Assembly (NCBI RefSeq): GCF_007097395.1 | Contig: NZ_VKDC01000047.1 | Coordinates: 1-64,000, forward strand | Origin: Fulvivirga sp. M361 | GTDB taxonomy: Bacteria > Bacteroidota > Bacteroidia > Cytophagales > Cyclobacteriaceae | DNA: 64,000 nt | Reading direction: 5' to 3' | Part shown: positions 36,347-45,181 of the stretch, in pieces | How the letters are laid out: every line of letters begins with the position of its first letter | Position numbering within the stretch: position 1 is the first letter of the stretch | Translations under genes and position numbers: made by a program | The notes under the pieces: generated by a model | Databases searched by the model: none | The model's input: the letters and a program-made list of their open reading frames with translations, nothing else | What the model was told of the DNA's origin: nothing

Positions 36347-37978
36347 TTAATTTCCTTTCTTAAGTGTCATTGATTCTGCCATTTTCACCGCTTCATAAGC
36401 ATTGATGATCCCACCGGTAATGGATAGTTCTTCAAAATCGATTTTCTCTTTGTCTTTTCCCGGTTTAACCACTTTGAGGTGGTCAAAAGTTCGGGCTGAT
36501 TTCCGGATAATGTCCCTTACCTGAAATGCACTCAACTCAGGGTAGTAAGACATAAGCATGGCCGCTACACCACTGGTAGCGGGTGCAGCCATACTGGTTC
36601 CGTCAAAGGTCTTATAGGAATCACCTGGAGTGGTAGAATAGATCTGTACGCCTGGAGCAAATACGTCTACAGTATTTTTGCCGTAGTTGCTGAAAGAACC
36701 AACGAAGTTTTCATCGTCGCCCCAGGAAGAGGCCCCTATTTCCAACCAATTGTTTGCAGAAAGGTCTTCAGAATACTTTTTGGTGGGGTAGTTTTTACCG
36801 GTATCAATGTTCTTGGAACTATTGCCTGCTGCATGAACCAGCAGAACACCTTTACTCTCAGCATATTTAATTGCTTTGTCTACCGCCTCTTTTTGAGGAG
36901 AGTATGATTTGCCGAAACTCATGTTAACAATATGTGCTCCGTTATCAACAGCATAAATAATAGCATTGGCTACATCTTTATCCCGTTCGTCGCCATCAGG
37001 TACGGCACGGATCACCATTATTTCTACATTGTCGGCTATTCCATTTATTCCAAGGTCATTATTACGGTTAGCTGCTATGATGCCTGCTACATGCGTTCCA
37101 TGGCTCGGGTCATGACCTTTAACGTCATTATTTCCATAACCCTTTTCATAAGGGTCATCATAATTGTCACCGATCACGTTCCTGGGATCGAAATCCGTAT
37201 TGTAGGCGTAGTGTACTTGATTTCCAAAATATTCTACACCCTCTTCCAATTCTTCTGCCAATGCTTCAAAGTCTGCATCCGGGCCTACATTTTGAAAGAT
37301 CATACCAGTTACAGCCCTGGCGGCTAAAATGGTAGAATCCTGTGTATTGATTTTTTTAATGTCATCTATAGTAAGCTTCTCTACATCAAGATAAGCTTTG
37401 AGCAGATCATTGTACCTTACTATGTTTTTTTGAAGGCCATAGTAAAAATCGTATTGTTGCTGGGCTTTTTCCCGAGTCTTTTCAAAATCAGATTTTACTT
37501 TTTGCCAGAATTGATACTCTTCCTTTTGTTTCTTTTTGATCTTTTTTTCCGGTATCTCGTCATATTTGGCCTTCAATTCTACATAAATACGTGTTAATTC
37601 ATAAGTATCTTGCTCCACATTACCTTCTTTTCCACCAATAAAATTCCAACCATACCGATCGTCGATGTAACCATTGCCATCATCATCCACACCGTTACCT
37701 TCTACTTCATCTTCGTTAATCCATATTTTACCAGCTAAGTCTTCATGATCTATGTCTACTCCTGAGTCTATTACTGCTACCGTTACCTTTCTTGAAGACT
37801 TGCCCTGCAATAGTGTTCTGTAGGTCTTTTCAGCACTAACTCCCTGTGCCTTATCTTCTTCCGGGTCCATTACCTGCCACTCTTTGACATGCATTTCACT
37901 GCTGTCCTGGGCCATATCTTGCGCTACAATAGCATATGAGGACATAAGCATGCCTGCTATAATTATATTGCGTACCAT
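36347..37978 (-). CDS. Subtilisin-like serine peptidase (S8 family), exported
   Basis: 543 residues with a signal peptide (1-19, SYAIVAQ). Catalytic triad by motif: Asp in VAVIDSGVDIDHEDL (about 69), His in GHDPSHGTHVAGIIA (about 295) and Ser in DGTSMAAPATSGVAA (about 465). A large charged helical insertion (about 125-245, rich in KAKYDEIPEKKIKKKQKEEY-like sequence) separates Asp and His, a feature of Bacteroidota S8 peptidases. It has no T9SS domain, so it is probably periplasmic. It is monocistronic, with a terminator after it. Confidence 0.93.
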   Translation of the reverse strand: MVRNIIIAGMLMSSYAIVAQDMAQDSSEMHVKEWQVMDPEEDKAQGVSAEKTYRTLLQGKSSRKVTVAVIDSGVDIDHEDLAGKIWINEDEVEGNGVDDDGNGYIDDRYGWNFIGGKEGNVEQDTYELTRIYVELKAKYDEIPEKKIKKKQKEEYQFWQKVKSDFEKTREKAQQQYDFYYGLQKNIVRYNDLLKAYLDVEKLTIDDIKKINTQDSTILAARAVTGMIFQNVGPDADFEALAEELEEGVEYFGNQVHYAYNTDFDPRNVIGDNYDDPYEKGYGNNDVKGHDPSHGTHVAGIIAANRNNDLGINGIADNVEIMVIRAVPDGDERDKDVANAIIYAVDNGAHIVNMSFGKSYSPQKEAVDKAIKYAESKGVLLVHAAGNSSKNIDTGKNYPTKKYSEDLSANNWLEIGASSWGDDENFVGSFSNYGKNTVDVFAPGVQIYSTTPGDSYKTFDGTSMAAPATSGVAAMLMSYYPELSAFQVRDIIRKSARTFDHLKVVKPGKDKEKIDFEELSITGGIINAYEAVKMAESMTLKKGN

Positions 37979-38399
37979 ATAGTAGGTGTATTTTTATAAA
38001 GGCTACGAAGATACATCAAACCTATGATACTTTAATTATATTTTATATGGCTGGTGGCTGGGCTGTAAGCTTTTGTTTAAATAAGGAGAAAAACTTACAG
38101 CAGTCAGGGAAGGGCATGTTCAGGTTTTGATACGTTTTGTTGGTATGCGACATTTGTTGGTTCACTAGTGAGGGAGATATCATGTATTACCTGTGTTTGT
38201 TGTCCATAGCATTATTCTTTTTTCTTTTCTTTTTAGTAGCGTTCAAGGCTATAGTTGGCAGGGCGCGGCGACGTAAATTCACCAAAGACCTGTCCCGAAG
38301 ATATTTCGCAGAATAAATTTTTCGATCAATTAATCGGTGCAGGACTTTATCAGGAAGTAAAAGTCTTATAACTTTAAGAATAATTATTTCACCTGCCCG
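37979..38399. other. Intergenic region before the ergothioneine genes
   Basis: 421 bp. It contains one plausible small membrane-protein gene (38182-38316, listed separately) and an egtB promoter candidate: TTTA (38346-38349), 19 nt, TAACTTTA (38369-38376; one mismatch to TAnnTTTG), 24 bp before egtB. Nothing else is seen. Confidence 0.4.
38182..38316 (+). CDS. Putative 44-residue single-span membrane protein
   Basis: ATG at 38182, preceded by AGGGAG at a good ribosome-binding distance. The product starts MYYLCLLSIALFFFLFFLVAF, a strong transmembrane helix, then has a basic tail (GRARRRKFTKDLSRRY) obeying the positive-inside rule. Its codons look normal, and it stands in its own space between the subtilase and egtB. 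The family is unknown; a small regulatory or stress membrane protein is one possibility. Confidence 0.45.
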   Translation: MYYLCLLSIALFFFLFFLVAFKAIVGRARRRKFTKDLSRRYFAE

Positions 38400-39653
38400 A
38401 TGGTAATTGAAGGAAACCGTGTAAGAGAACGTTATTTACAAGTTAGAAACCAATCTGAGCAAATATGCAGTCCGTTAACGGCTGAAGATCATGTAGTTCA
38501 GCCTATAGTCGATGTCAGCCCACCTAAATGGCATTTAGGGCATACCACCTGGTTTTTTGAGACGTTGGTATTAGCTCAAAATGATCCGGATTATAATGTA
38601 TTTGATGATAACTATGGATTCCTTTTTAACAGCTACTATGAAACCGTAGGAGCCCGTACGATTCGTACAGACCGTGGTAATCTGACCAGACCAACGGTAA
38701 AAGAGATCCTTGAATACAGATCTTACGTAGACGAGAAGATGGAGGGCTTTCTTGAAAAAGTCGAAGACCCCGAAGTTCTTGAGCTCATTGAATTGGGCAT
38801 ACAACATGAACAACAGCATCAGGAACTCTTGTTTTACGATATTAAATATATCCTTGGGAACAATCCACTATTTCCTGTCTATGTTTCTAATTATATATCA
38901 CCGTGCACGACAGAACTTTCTTCAGCCAATGATTTGATCATTGAGGAAGGAGTCTACCAGATTGGTCACCAAGAAGAAAATTTTCATTTTGACAATGAAA
39001 AAGGAGTACATAATGTATTTCTCCATTCCTGCGCACTTCAGGACCGTCTGATAACCAACAAGGAGTACATAGAGTTCATAGAAGATGGAGGATATTCCGA
39101 TTTTAGGTTCTGGTTATCCGAAGGGTGGGATTGGGTAAAACAAAACGCAATTAAGGCGCCTTTTCATTGGCATTTTAAAGAGGGCGATTGGTTTATGTAT
39201 TCATTGAATGGTGGCTTGGTGAAAGTGGACCTATTTGCACCTGTCATACATATTAGCTTCTTTGAAGCGGATGCATATGCCAAATGGAGCGGGCTTAGAA
39301 TGCCTACGGAATTTGAATGGGAAGTAGCATGTAATCAATACGGGACTATAGACAAACAGACCAATTTCATGGAGTCCAATCATTATGCACCTGTATCTCC
39401 ACTGAATGGAAATAATCAGTTGTATGGAGATGTTTGGGAATGGACTTCGAGCGCTTACAGACCTTATCCTTATTACAAAGCTCCTGAAGGCGCTGTTGGT
39501 GAATACAATGGAAAGTTTATGGTGAACCAAATGGTCCTTCGGGGAGGGTCCTGTGCAACTTCCCGCACACATATCCGTAACACCTACAGAAACTTTTTTC
39601 ACCCACATTTGAGATGGATGTTCTCTGGCGTTCGTCTTGCTAAAGATCTTTAA
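38400..39653 (+). CDS. egtB: Ergothioneine biosynthesis protein EgtB (sulfoxide synthase)
   Basis: 417 residues. A DinB-like N-terminal domain carries the iron ligands: His45/His48 in WHLGHTTWFFE and the H-x3-H pair His136/His140 in HEQQHQE. The C-terminal formylglycine-generating-enzyme-like domain shows YGDVWEWTSSAY, YNGKFMVNQMVLRGGS and ATSRTHIRNTYRNFF. EgtB uses oxygen and iron to join trimethylhistidine (hercynine) to a thiol donor, glutamylcysteine or cysteine. The egtD gene follows 17 bp later. No egtA, egtC or egtE is in the window, as in other bacteria with a minimal egtB-egtD pair. Confidence 0.95.
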   Translation: MVIEGNRVRERYLQVRNQSEQICSPLTAEDHVVQPIVDVSPPKWHLGHTTWFFETLVLAQNDPDYNVFDDNYGFLFNSYYETVGARTIRTDRGNLTRPTVKEILEYRSYVDEKMEGFLEKVEDPEVLELIELGIQHEQQHQELLFYDIKYILGNNPLFPVYVSNYISPCTTELSSANDLIIEEGVYQIGHQEENFHFDNEKGVHNVFLHSCALQDRLITNKEYIEFIEDGGYSDFRFWLSEGWDWVKQNAIKAPFHWHFKEGDWFMYSLNGGLVKVDLFAPVIHISFFEADAYAKWSGLRMPTEFEWEVACNQYGTIDKQTNFMESNHYAPVSPLNGNNQLYGDVWEWTSSAYRPYPYYKAPEGAVGEYNGKFMVNQMVLRGGSCATSRTHIRNTYRNFFHPHLRWMFSGVRLAKDL

Positions 39654-39670
39654 TTCGATATACCCATTTC

Positions 39671-40606
39671 ATGATTGAACAGTTTGCACGTGATGTGCTG
39701 GATGGCTTACAACAGTATCCAAAAACGTTACCATCGAAATATTTTTATGATAAAAAAGGCGATGAGCTGTTTCAACAGATCATGGAGCTGGATGAATACT
39801 ATTTAACCCGTTGCGAATATGAGATATTCCGAACACATAAAGCTTCCTGGCTGGAGATGTTTGCCAACGCTACCGAAAAATTTAACCTGATAGAATTTGG
39901 AGCAGGCGATGGTTTCAAAACCAAGGTATTGCTAAAGCACTTTTTAGATAATGGCGCCAACTTCCAATATGTACCTATTGACATTTCCGGAAATGTCTTA
40001 AAGCTTTTAGAGACCTCACTGGGGAAAGAATATCCTGATCTCTCAGTAAGATGTATTCAGAATGACTATTTCAAAGCGCTTGAAAGCATGGAAAACGGAG
40101 GATCAAGAAATATTGTGTTGTTTCTCGGCTCTAACATTGGCAACTTTTATGATGAAAGCGCTATAACGTTTTTAACTACACTCTCACAACGTCTTAAGCC
40201 GGGAGATCTGGTGCTTATTGGTTTTGATCTTATGAAGGACCCTGACGTAATCCTAAAAGCCTATAATGATGATAAAGGGGTTACTGCAGCATTTAACTTT
40301 AATTTGTTTGATAGAATCAATACAGAACTTGAGGGAAATTTTGACCTGACAAAGTTCAGGCATTGTCCTGTTTATGACCCCTTAACAGGGACAACTTCCA
40401 GCTATTTAGTAAGCACAGAACAACAGACCATAGAGATAATGGATACAGCGATACACTTTGAAGCCTGGGAGGCGATTCATACGGAGATATCGCAAAAATA
40501 TAACCTCAAAGAGATTACCAGGCTGGCAGAAACATCGGGCTTCAGCGTAAAACAAAACTTCTTTGATGGCAGGAGGTATTTTGTAAATTCTGTGTGGCAG
40601 CGTTGA
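39671..40606 (+). CDS. egtD: L-histidine N-alpha-methyltransferase EgtD
   Basis: 311 residues. SAM-dependent methyltransferase with a Rossmann motif I at LIEFGAGDGFKTKVLL (about 75) and an N-terminal LPSKYFYDKKGDELFQQI segment characteristic of the EgtD/DUF2260 family; also LFLGSNIGNF and LKPGDLVLIGFDLMKDP. It trimethylates histidine to hercynine, the first step of ergothioneine synthesis. It is coupled to egtB by a 17-bp gap. No clear terminator is seen before the tRNA promoter region. Confidence 0.95.
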   Translation: MIEQFARDVLDGLQQYPKTLPSKYFYDKKGDELFQQIMELDEYYLTRCEYEIFRTHKASWLEMFANATEKFNLIEFGAGDGFKTKVLLKHFLDNGANFQYVPIDISGNVLKLLETSLGKEYPDLSVRCIQNDYFKALESMENGGSRNIVLFLGSNIGNFYDESAITFLTTLSQRLKPGDLVLIGFDLMKDPDVILKAYNDDKGVTAAFNFNLFDRINTELEGNFDLTKFRHCPVYDPLTGTTSSYLVSTEQQTIEIMDTAIHFEAWEAIHTEISQKYNLKEITRLAETSGFSVKQNFFDGRRYFVNSVWQR

Positions 40607-40656
40607 GAGATTGTTAAATGAACTATTGATATCATCAGATTAGCTTTTACAGTTTA

Positions 40657-40687
40657 TTGTTAATCAAACAAAAGGTTGTTAAATTTG
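40657..40687 (+). promoter_or_regulatory. Consensus Bacteroidota promoter upstream of tRNA-Leu
   Basis: TTG (40657-40659), 20 nt, then TAAATTTG (40680-40687), an exact match to TAnnTTTG with ideal spacing. It would give a leader of about 65 nt before the tRNA. Confidence 0.55.
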
Positions 40688-40718
40688 CGCTTCGTTTTTA
40701 ACGCGGTGCTTAAGTGCA

Positions 40719-40747
40719 TTTACTGAAAAGGGTGCTGCGTAATTTTG
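40719..40747 (+). promoter_or_regulatory. Second tRNA-Leu promoter candidate
   Basis: TAATTTTG (40740-40747) is an exact -7 box placed so that transcription would start a few bases before the tRNA at 40760. Its -33 box is weak (TTTA at 40719, 17 nt upstream). Either this or the 40657 promoter, or both, drives the tRNA. Confidence 0.45.
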
Positions 40748-40759
40748 ACATAGTAGTTT

Positions 40760-40843
40760 GCCCAGGTGCTGGAATTGGTAGACGGGCTCGGTTGAGGGCC
40801 GAGTGTCCTAACGGACGTGGGGGTTCGACTCCCCCCCTGGGCA
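40760..40843 (+). tRNA. tRNA-Leu (anticodon GAG)
   Basis: 84 nt without encoded CCA. The acceptor stem GCCCAGG pairs with CCTGGGC, discriminator A. The anticodon stem CTCGG/CCGAG encloses loop TTGAGGG, giving anticodon GAG (reads CUC and CUU). The long variable arm (about TGTCCTAACGGACGTG) marks a class II tRNA, as expected for leucine. The T arm is GGGGG-TTCGACT-CCCCC. Confidence 0.96.
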
Positions 40844-40891
40844 CATAAAAATGGCTATATTTACTGAAAGGACAGCTGTTTATTAAACGAG

Positions 40892-40925
40892 AACCTGATA
40901 CTGTATCAGGCTTTTTATATTTTTA
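40892..40925 (+). terminator. Terminator after tRNA-Leu
   Basis: A perfect 7-bp stem CCTGATA/TATCAGG with a 3-nt loop is followed by CTTTTTATATTTTT, about 50 nt after the tRNA. Confidence 0.8.
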
Positions 40926-41334
40926 TTGCATGCTTCCCTTCCTTTGATATTTGAGGAAATAGCAAGGTCAAATCAAGAAGTGTACTGCCTCAGTTATATA
41001 GGGCTCTCTCGAAAATTCCATTTTCAAGGTTTGTTTCTGGGCGCTGGTCACTGGGCCACTGGCAATACAGCGCACAATTTATTGATTATCATCATATTAC
41101 AAATACACTTGAAAAATGATATTGCTCAGTCGCTTATTGCAAATCAGACCGTGATAGAAGACAAAAACCTCGAAAATGGCATAATACCGATGATTTTGAG
41201 GTTCAAAACACCAAAACCTCCCATAAAAGGTGCATTTAAGCGTCAAAAACACACTTTTTGAGCTAAAACTATTTTTCATGAGTGGCCTATATAAGATAAG
41301 TTTTGAGGTAAAAAACTATTAAAGGCCTGAAATA
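40926..41334. other. Non-coding stretch after the tRNA
   Basis: 409 bp with low-complexity, unlike-gene reading frames on both strands. A 111-codon TTG-started frame (40926-41261) and a 60-codon frame opposite it have no motif or signal peptide, and neither is supported. No attachment-site duplication of the tRNA 3' end was found nearby. Confidence 0.5.
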
Positions 41335-41688
41335 TCAAATTTCCTCATCTGATTCTTCCACAGGTATTTCTTCCTGTTTCACATGCAGGATAAACTGTTT
41401 ATCCAATGTAAACTCATAAATAGCGGTAGAAGTGAGTTCTTGAGCCTTTCCGGATTGTTGAAGGATGAGTAACAGATGTTGTGCCACTATTGAAGTTTTG
41501 ATATCATTTATCACCTTACCCTTAAAGGAACGTAGTGTGAAGGAATAGCCCCCTTTTTGCCTTGGATCAATATCCAGGAATTCATGTTTTGAAAGCGCAT
41601 ACTCCTGTGGCCCTTGAGCAGCGTCTAACATAAGTTTTAGAAGGACAGGGCGGTATTTATGCCATACAGGTGTATATTTTTCAATCAC
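41335..41688 (-). CDS. Conserved-looking small cytoplasmic protein of unknown function
   Basis: 117 residues. No signal peptide or membrane helix. Notable segments are YTPVWHKYRPVLLKLMLDAAQGPQEYALSKHEF-type text in the N-terminal half (Trp and Tyr rich) and an acidic tail (EEIPVEESDEEI). The codon use and composition look like a real gene, but I do not recognise the family with certainty. It is the last gene of a small minus-strand pair with the CsbD-like gene. Confidence 0.6.
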   Translation of the reverse strand: MIEKYTPVWHKYRPVLLKLMLDAAQGPQEYALSKHEFLDIDPRQKGGYSFTLRSFKGKVINDIKTSIVAQHLLLILQQSGKAQELTSTAIYEFTLDKQFILHVKQEEIPVEESDEEI

Positions 41689-41789
41689 GTGTTCAAATTT
41701 TAAAATAAATCTTGATCTTTTTTCTAAAAGTACTCTTTTAGCCTTTTGAATAGGTTATTCTTACATTCAATATTTGAAAGGGCTGAAAA

Positions 41790-42032
41790 TCAGTAGCGTT
41801 GTAAGTCGGCAAAAACTAACTCTAGTTGCGCCCTCGTCTTATCAAGTTTGGCAGCCAGTTTGTCCAGCATTGTTTCCCTGTCTTTATCTTCCAATGCGAA
41901 GTCTTCGTCATTAATTACTGGAAATATTCTTTTAAGCAATATTTTCTGCTCTCTCCAGCTTCTAACTATTTGCATATTTGAAGCTACGAATAAATAATGC
42001 TTTTTCGTCATGCTGTTGAATAATAGTGTCAT
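41790..42032 (-). CDS. CsbD-like small stress protein
   Basis: 80 residues as listed; Met20 (at 41975) is a plausible later start because the first 19 residues do not fit the family. The core SWREQKILLKRIFPVINDEDF and the ending MLDKLAAKLDKTRAQLELV follow the CsbD pattern (W..QKG.LK..F..LTDDDL..., then a helical KLGKTR). CsbD-type proteins are small general-stress proteins of unknown mechanism. This member is divergent. It lies divergent from the NYN-domain gene at 42134. Confidence 0.55.
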   Translation of the reverse strand: MTLLFNSMTKKHYLFVASNMQIVRSWREQKILLKRIFPVINDEDFALEDKDRETMLDKLAAKLDKTRAQLELVFADLQRY

Positions 42033-42133
42033 AATAGGACAAAATTGATACCTTCACGACACCTTTTAGTTATAGATGAAAGGTTCACCGGACCCGATAG
42101 GATCATAAAAATCCCATCATTAACAGACAATTT

Positions 42134-42889
42134 ATGAATTTAAATCTGGCAGTACTTATAGATGGTGATAATATTCCATCATCTCATGTAAAGGAGATGA
42201 TGGAAGAAATAGCGAAATACGGTAATCCAACCATTAAGAGGATTTATGGCGATTGGACTAAACCTCATTTAACCAAATGGAAAAACCTATTGCTGGAAAA
42301 TGCTATTACTCCCATTCAACAATATGGGTACACTACTGGTAAAAATGCAACGGATTCGGCTATGATCATTGATGCCATGGATATACTGTATTCAGGTAAA
42401 GTCAGTGGTTTTTGCCTGGTTTCCAGTGATAGCGATTTTACAAGGTTAGCCACGCGTTTGAGAGAAGCAGGAATGCAGGTAATCGGTATAGGAGAAAGAA
42501 AGACGCCAAATCCATTTATAGTGGCTTGTGATAAATTTGTTTATATCGAGGTGTTGAAAAATCCATTGGATAAGAAGGAATCCGAAAGTGAAAAAAGACT
42601 CGGGAAAGAAGAGATAGATAAAATTACTGCAAAGGAAATTAAGCTCATTAAAACCTCCATCTCTGATCTGTCTGATGAAGAGGGTTGGGCATTTTTAGGA
42701 GATGTAGGAAGTTTAATACAAAAAAAACAACCCAATTTTGACTCACGGAATTACGGTTTTCAGAAATTAACTCCCCTGATCAAGTCTTTAGATGGTTTTG
42801 AAATAGAGCAACGGGAAGGTTCCAGTAGCCGAAACAAACTCATATTCGTTAAAAATAAAGAGAAACACTCCGGCAGGAGTAAAAAGTGA
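42134..42889 (+). CDS. NYN (LabA/DUF88) RNA-nuclease-like protein with OST-HTH/LOTUS domain
   Basis: 251 residues. The N-terminal NYN domain (about 1-145) has the PIN-like acidic residues: LIDGDNIPSS (Asp9 and Asp11 region), TDSAMIIDAMDILYS and LVSSDSDFTRLA. The C-terminal OST-HTH/LOTUS domain (about 170-245; EEGWAFLGDVGSLIQKKQPNFDSRNYGFQKL) binds RNA, including G-quadruplex RNA in other members. The combination suggests an RNA-processing or decay enzyme in the cytoplasm. It is monocistronic. Whether it is an active nuclease is untested. Confidence 0.9.
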   Translation: MNLNLAVLIDGDNIPSSHVKEMMEEIAKYGNPTIKRIYGDWTKPHLTKWKNLLLENAITPIQQYGYTTGKNATDSAMIIDAMDILYSGKVSGFCLVSSDSDFTRLATRLREAGMQVIGIGERKTPNPFIVACDKFVYIEVLKNPLDKKESESEKRLGKEEIDKITAKEIKLIKTSISDLSDEEGWAFLGDVGSLIQKKQPNFDSRNYGFQKLTPLIKSLDGFEIEQREGSSSRNKLIFVKNKEKHSGRSKK

Positions 42890-43050
42890 TATTCATTCAG
42901 TTCGTTTTCTTCATTATCAAGGCTGGTTCTATCATTAGGCCTGAAAATCATTAGGTAATGCCGCGGTAAGCAAGCCTTTCCCCGGAAATTAAAATTGTAG
43001 TCACCACCGAAAAGAGATCAAAATGAATTTTCTATGACATCCTAAGTGAG

Positions 43051-43872
43051 TCATACTGATGTTTTATACACCGGACTCACCCACTTCTCCGGACCGTCAT
43101 ACTTACTGGCACTGGCCCATCTTATACCGCGTTTAATAAGCTTTATAGCTTCAGGTACTTCTGTGACATGACTCAAATTATGCCCTAACGATGTATAGAA
43201 AATGCGTCCCTTACCATACATCTTTTTCCAGCAGACAGGCATCGTACACCCTTCTATCCAGTCGTCATGCTGTGCATCGAATTGTGTGGTAGCGAGCACT
43301 TTAACATTGGGGTCTACATGCATATAGTATTGTTCACTGGTCATGTCAAAATCCTTCAGGTCATGCGTAATGGTATCGTCATTATCAATGATATTTACTG
43401 TATAGTCAATAATACCTCCGGGATGAGCTACCCACTGACCTCCCGTCATGTATTGATAGTTTACATTTTGCCGGAACGCATCACACATGCCACCATGCCA
43501 GCCTGCCATTCCGGCCCCCTGCTTCACGGCTTTTAACAGGCCTTTTTCCTGCTCTTCGTTGATCGTCGACATGGTGTGAGTCTGAACAATCAGGTCTATA
43601 TCTTTCATCAATACTTCGTCCGAATAGGGGGTAAGGTTATCAAAAACGTGCACTGTGGCGCCTTCTTCTTTCATCCAGGGCACCAGGTAATCACGGAATT
43701 TTTCCGGCTCATGTCCTTTCCAACCGCCATATATGAACAAGACCTTACGACCTTTTAACTCAGGTAGTGGCTTAACTTCTGTTGAATGTGTTTGGGCCAA
43801 ACTTGCATTTAACCATGGGGTAGTGGCCAGTAAAAGGCCTGATTTGCGTAGGAACGATCTTCTTGATTTCAT
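43051..43872 (-). CDS. ThuA-like (trehalose-utilisation type) domain protein, Tat-exported
   Basis: 273 residues from the ATG at 43872, which gives a clean Tat leader (MKSRRSFLRKSGLLLA); the upstream start at 43917 would place 15 residues ahead of it. The body is a class I glutamine-amidotransferase-like fold of the ThuA type (GRKVLFIYGGWKGHEPEKF, TMSTINEEQEKGLLKAVKQG, GWHGGMCDAF, QWVAHPGG, SLGHNLSHV). ThuA proteins are linked to sugar-conjugate catabolism. The Tat leader echoes the exported enolase-family enzymes at the other end of the window. Confidence 0.88.
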   Translation of the reverse strand: MKSRRSFLRKSGLLLATTPWLNASLAQTHSTEVKPLPELKGRKVLFIYGGWKGHEPEKFRDYLVPWMKEEGATVHVFDNLTPYSDEVLMKDIDLIVQTHTMSTINEEQEKGLLKAVKQGAGMAGWHGGMCDAFRQNVNYQYMTGGQWVAHPGGIIDYTVNIIDNDDTITHDLKDFDMTSEQYYMHVDPNVKVLATTQFDAQHDDWIEGCTMPVCWKKMYGKGRIFYTSLGHNLSHVTEVPEAIKLIKRGIRWASASKYDGPEKWVSPVYKTSV

Positions 43873-44218
43873 ATTGACAGTGTTTTGGGCATAGATTGGC
43901 AAACTATGGCTTATCATGATTAAATGTAAAGGGTTTTAAAAATACGATTATATATATTCAATTGGAATAGGTGTGCTGTTTACGTGCCATGCTGTTTATT
44001 ATCAGGTTTTCCGGATAAAGCCCGGGTTAAAAAAATGTTACACCTTGTCATTTGTATTCAAACTTTTTAATCCATCATATAGCGGCATGATTTGTGGAAT
44101 TCCTCCACAAATTGGGGATGTATTCATTTATAATCAGTATGATTTTCATTAAATACATCACCTCTGCGCTTATGGCACGGCAATGGATACTATTTGGTAA
44201 CATCAAATAGGAAATCAT
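43873..44218. other. Intergenic region with perfect hairpin
   Basis: 346 bp between divergent genes, very AT-rich. It contains the inverted repeat at 44090-44112 (listed separately). No small gene is recognised. Confidence 0.45.
44090..44112. promoter_or_regulatory. Inverted repeat upstream of coiled-coil lipoprotein
   Basis: Perfect 9-bp arms ATTTGTGGA/TCCACAAAT flank a 5-nt centre, 106 bp before the next start codon. With no T-run it looks more like an operator or mRNA-leader hairpin than a terminator. Confidence 0.4.
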
Positions 44219-45121
44219 ATGAAACTGTTAAAAAAATACGGTCTTGTGTTGATGTTGGCACCCATAGTTTTGGCTTGTAATCAAAAAGAGATGAAAACGC
44301 TCTCCAGTGAGAATAAGGAGCTGGATTCAGCAAATCACCAGTTGGAAAGTGAGTTGGAAACCTATATGCGGACGTTCAATGAAATAGAAAGTAACCTGGC
44401 TGAAATAAAAGAACGGGAAAGCGCCATAGCGCTAAAAACACAGGATAATGTAGAATACGAAGGTGATGCTAAACAGGTGATAGTGGACGATATTAAGGCC
44501 ATTAATGCATTACTGGTCGAGAATCACGAAAAAATGGCACAACTTCAGTCTACGCTCAATACTACCAATGGTGAATTTAAAAAGATGGTAGGGCGCTTGA
44601 ACCAAAAGGTCAAAGAAAAAGACCAGGAGGTGGTTCTTTTGAAAGAAGAGCTTACAGCGCTTAACCTTGAAAAGGAAAGCCTTACCGAAAGTGTAGCAGA
44701 ATTGAACGGTTCGGTGGAAACGCTGGAGGGTAGGACTATGGTTCAGGACTCTGTTATTTCTGCTCAAACACAAATGATACAAGATCAATACAATGGTCTT
44801 ACTACGGCTTTTGTAGCGATAGGCACCTATAAAGACCTGGAAGAAAAGCAGGTATTGCAGAAGGAAGGGGGCTTGCTGGGATTAGGAAGGACTGAAAAAC
44901 TGAATGAGGATCCTGATTTAGCTGCTTTTACTCGTATTAATATTGATAATGAGTTGCAAATCGATGTACAAGGTAATAAGGCAGAACTTGTCACTAATCA
45001 TCCGAAAGGGTCTTACAAGTTTGAGATGAATGAGACAGAAGACATTGAAAAGCTGGTAATTTTAGACAAAGATGATTTTTGGAGATCATCAAAAATGCTG
45101 GTGGTGATGGTGAATGAGTAA
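44219..45121 (+). CDS. Coiled-coil lipoprotein of unknown function
   Basis: 300 residues. The lipoprotein signal ends APIVLACNQKE (Cys20). Residues about 25-190 are continuous heptad-type coiled coil (long runs of E, L, K, N, Q without Pro). The C-terminal ~95 residues form a small beta-rich domain (AFVAIGTYKDLEEKQVL, GGLLGLGRTEKL, DLAAFTRINI, LVTNHPKGSYKFE). This layout of anchor, stalk and head is seen in Bacteroidota envelope proteins of unknown role. It precedes the exported LRR gene run but has its own terminator. Confidence 0.75.
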   Translation: MKLLKKYGLVLMLAPIVLACNQKEMKTLSSENKELDSANHQLESELETYMRTFNEIESNLAEIKERESAIALKTQDNVEYEGDAKQVIVDDIKAINALLVENHEKMAQLQSTLNTTNGEFKKMVGRLNQKVKEKDQEVVLLKEELTALNLEKESLTESVAELNGSVETLEGRTMVQDSVISAQTQMIQDQYNGLTTAFVAIGTYKDLEEKQVLQKEGGLLGLGRTEKLNEDPDLAAFTRINIDNELQIDVQGNKAELVTNHPKGSYKFEMNETEDIEKLVILDKDDFWRSSKMLVVMVNE

Positions 45122-45144
45122 GAAAAAAGTAAAACATACATCAA

Positions 45145-45181
45145 ATACCGGCCCGTATGAACGGGTCGGTATATTTTTTTA
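45145..45181 (+). terminator. Terminator after coiled-coil lipoprotein
   Basis: A 12-bp stem ATACCGGCCCGT/ACGGGTCGGTAT (one G-T pair), 4-nt loop, then eight T. It separates this gene from the LRR operon. Confidence 0.9.

Noticed and set aside
40926-41261. 111-codon frame after tRNA-Leu
   Set aside because: TTG start directly behind a terminator, no recognisable domain, and an equally open frame on the other strand; treated as non-coding.
40760-41334. tRNA-associated integration site
   Set aside because: No duplicated tRNA 3' end, integrase or phage gene is found near tRNA-Leu.
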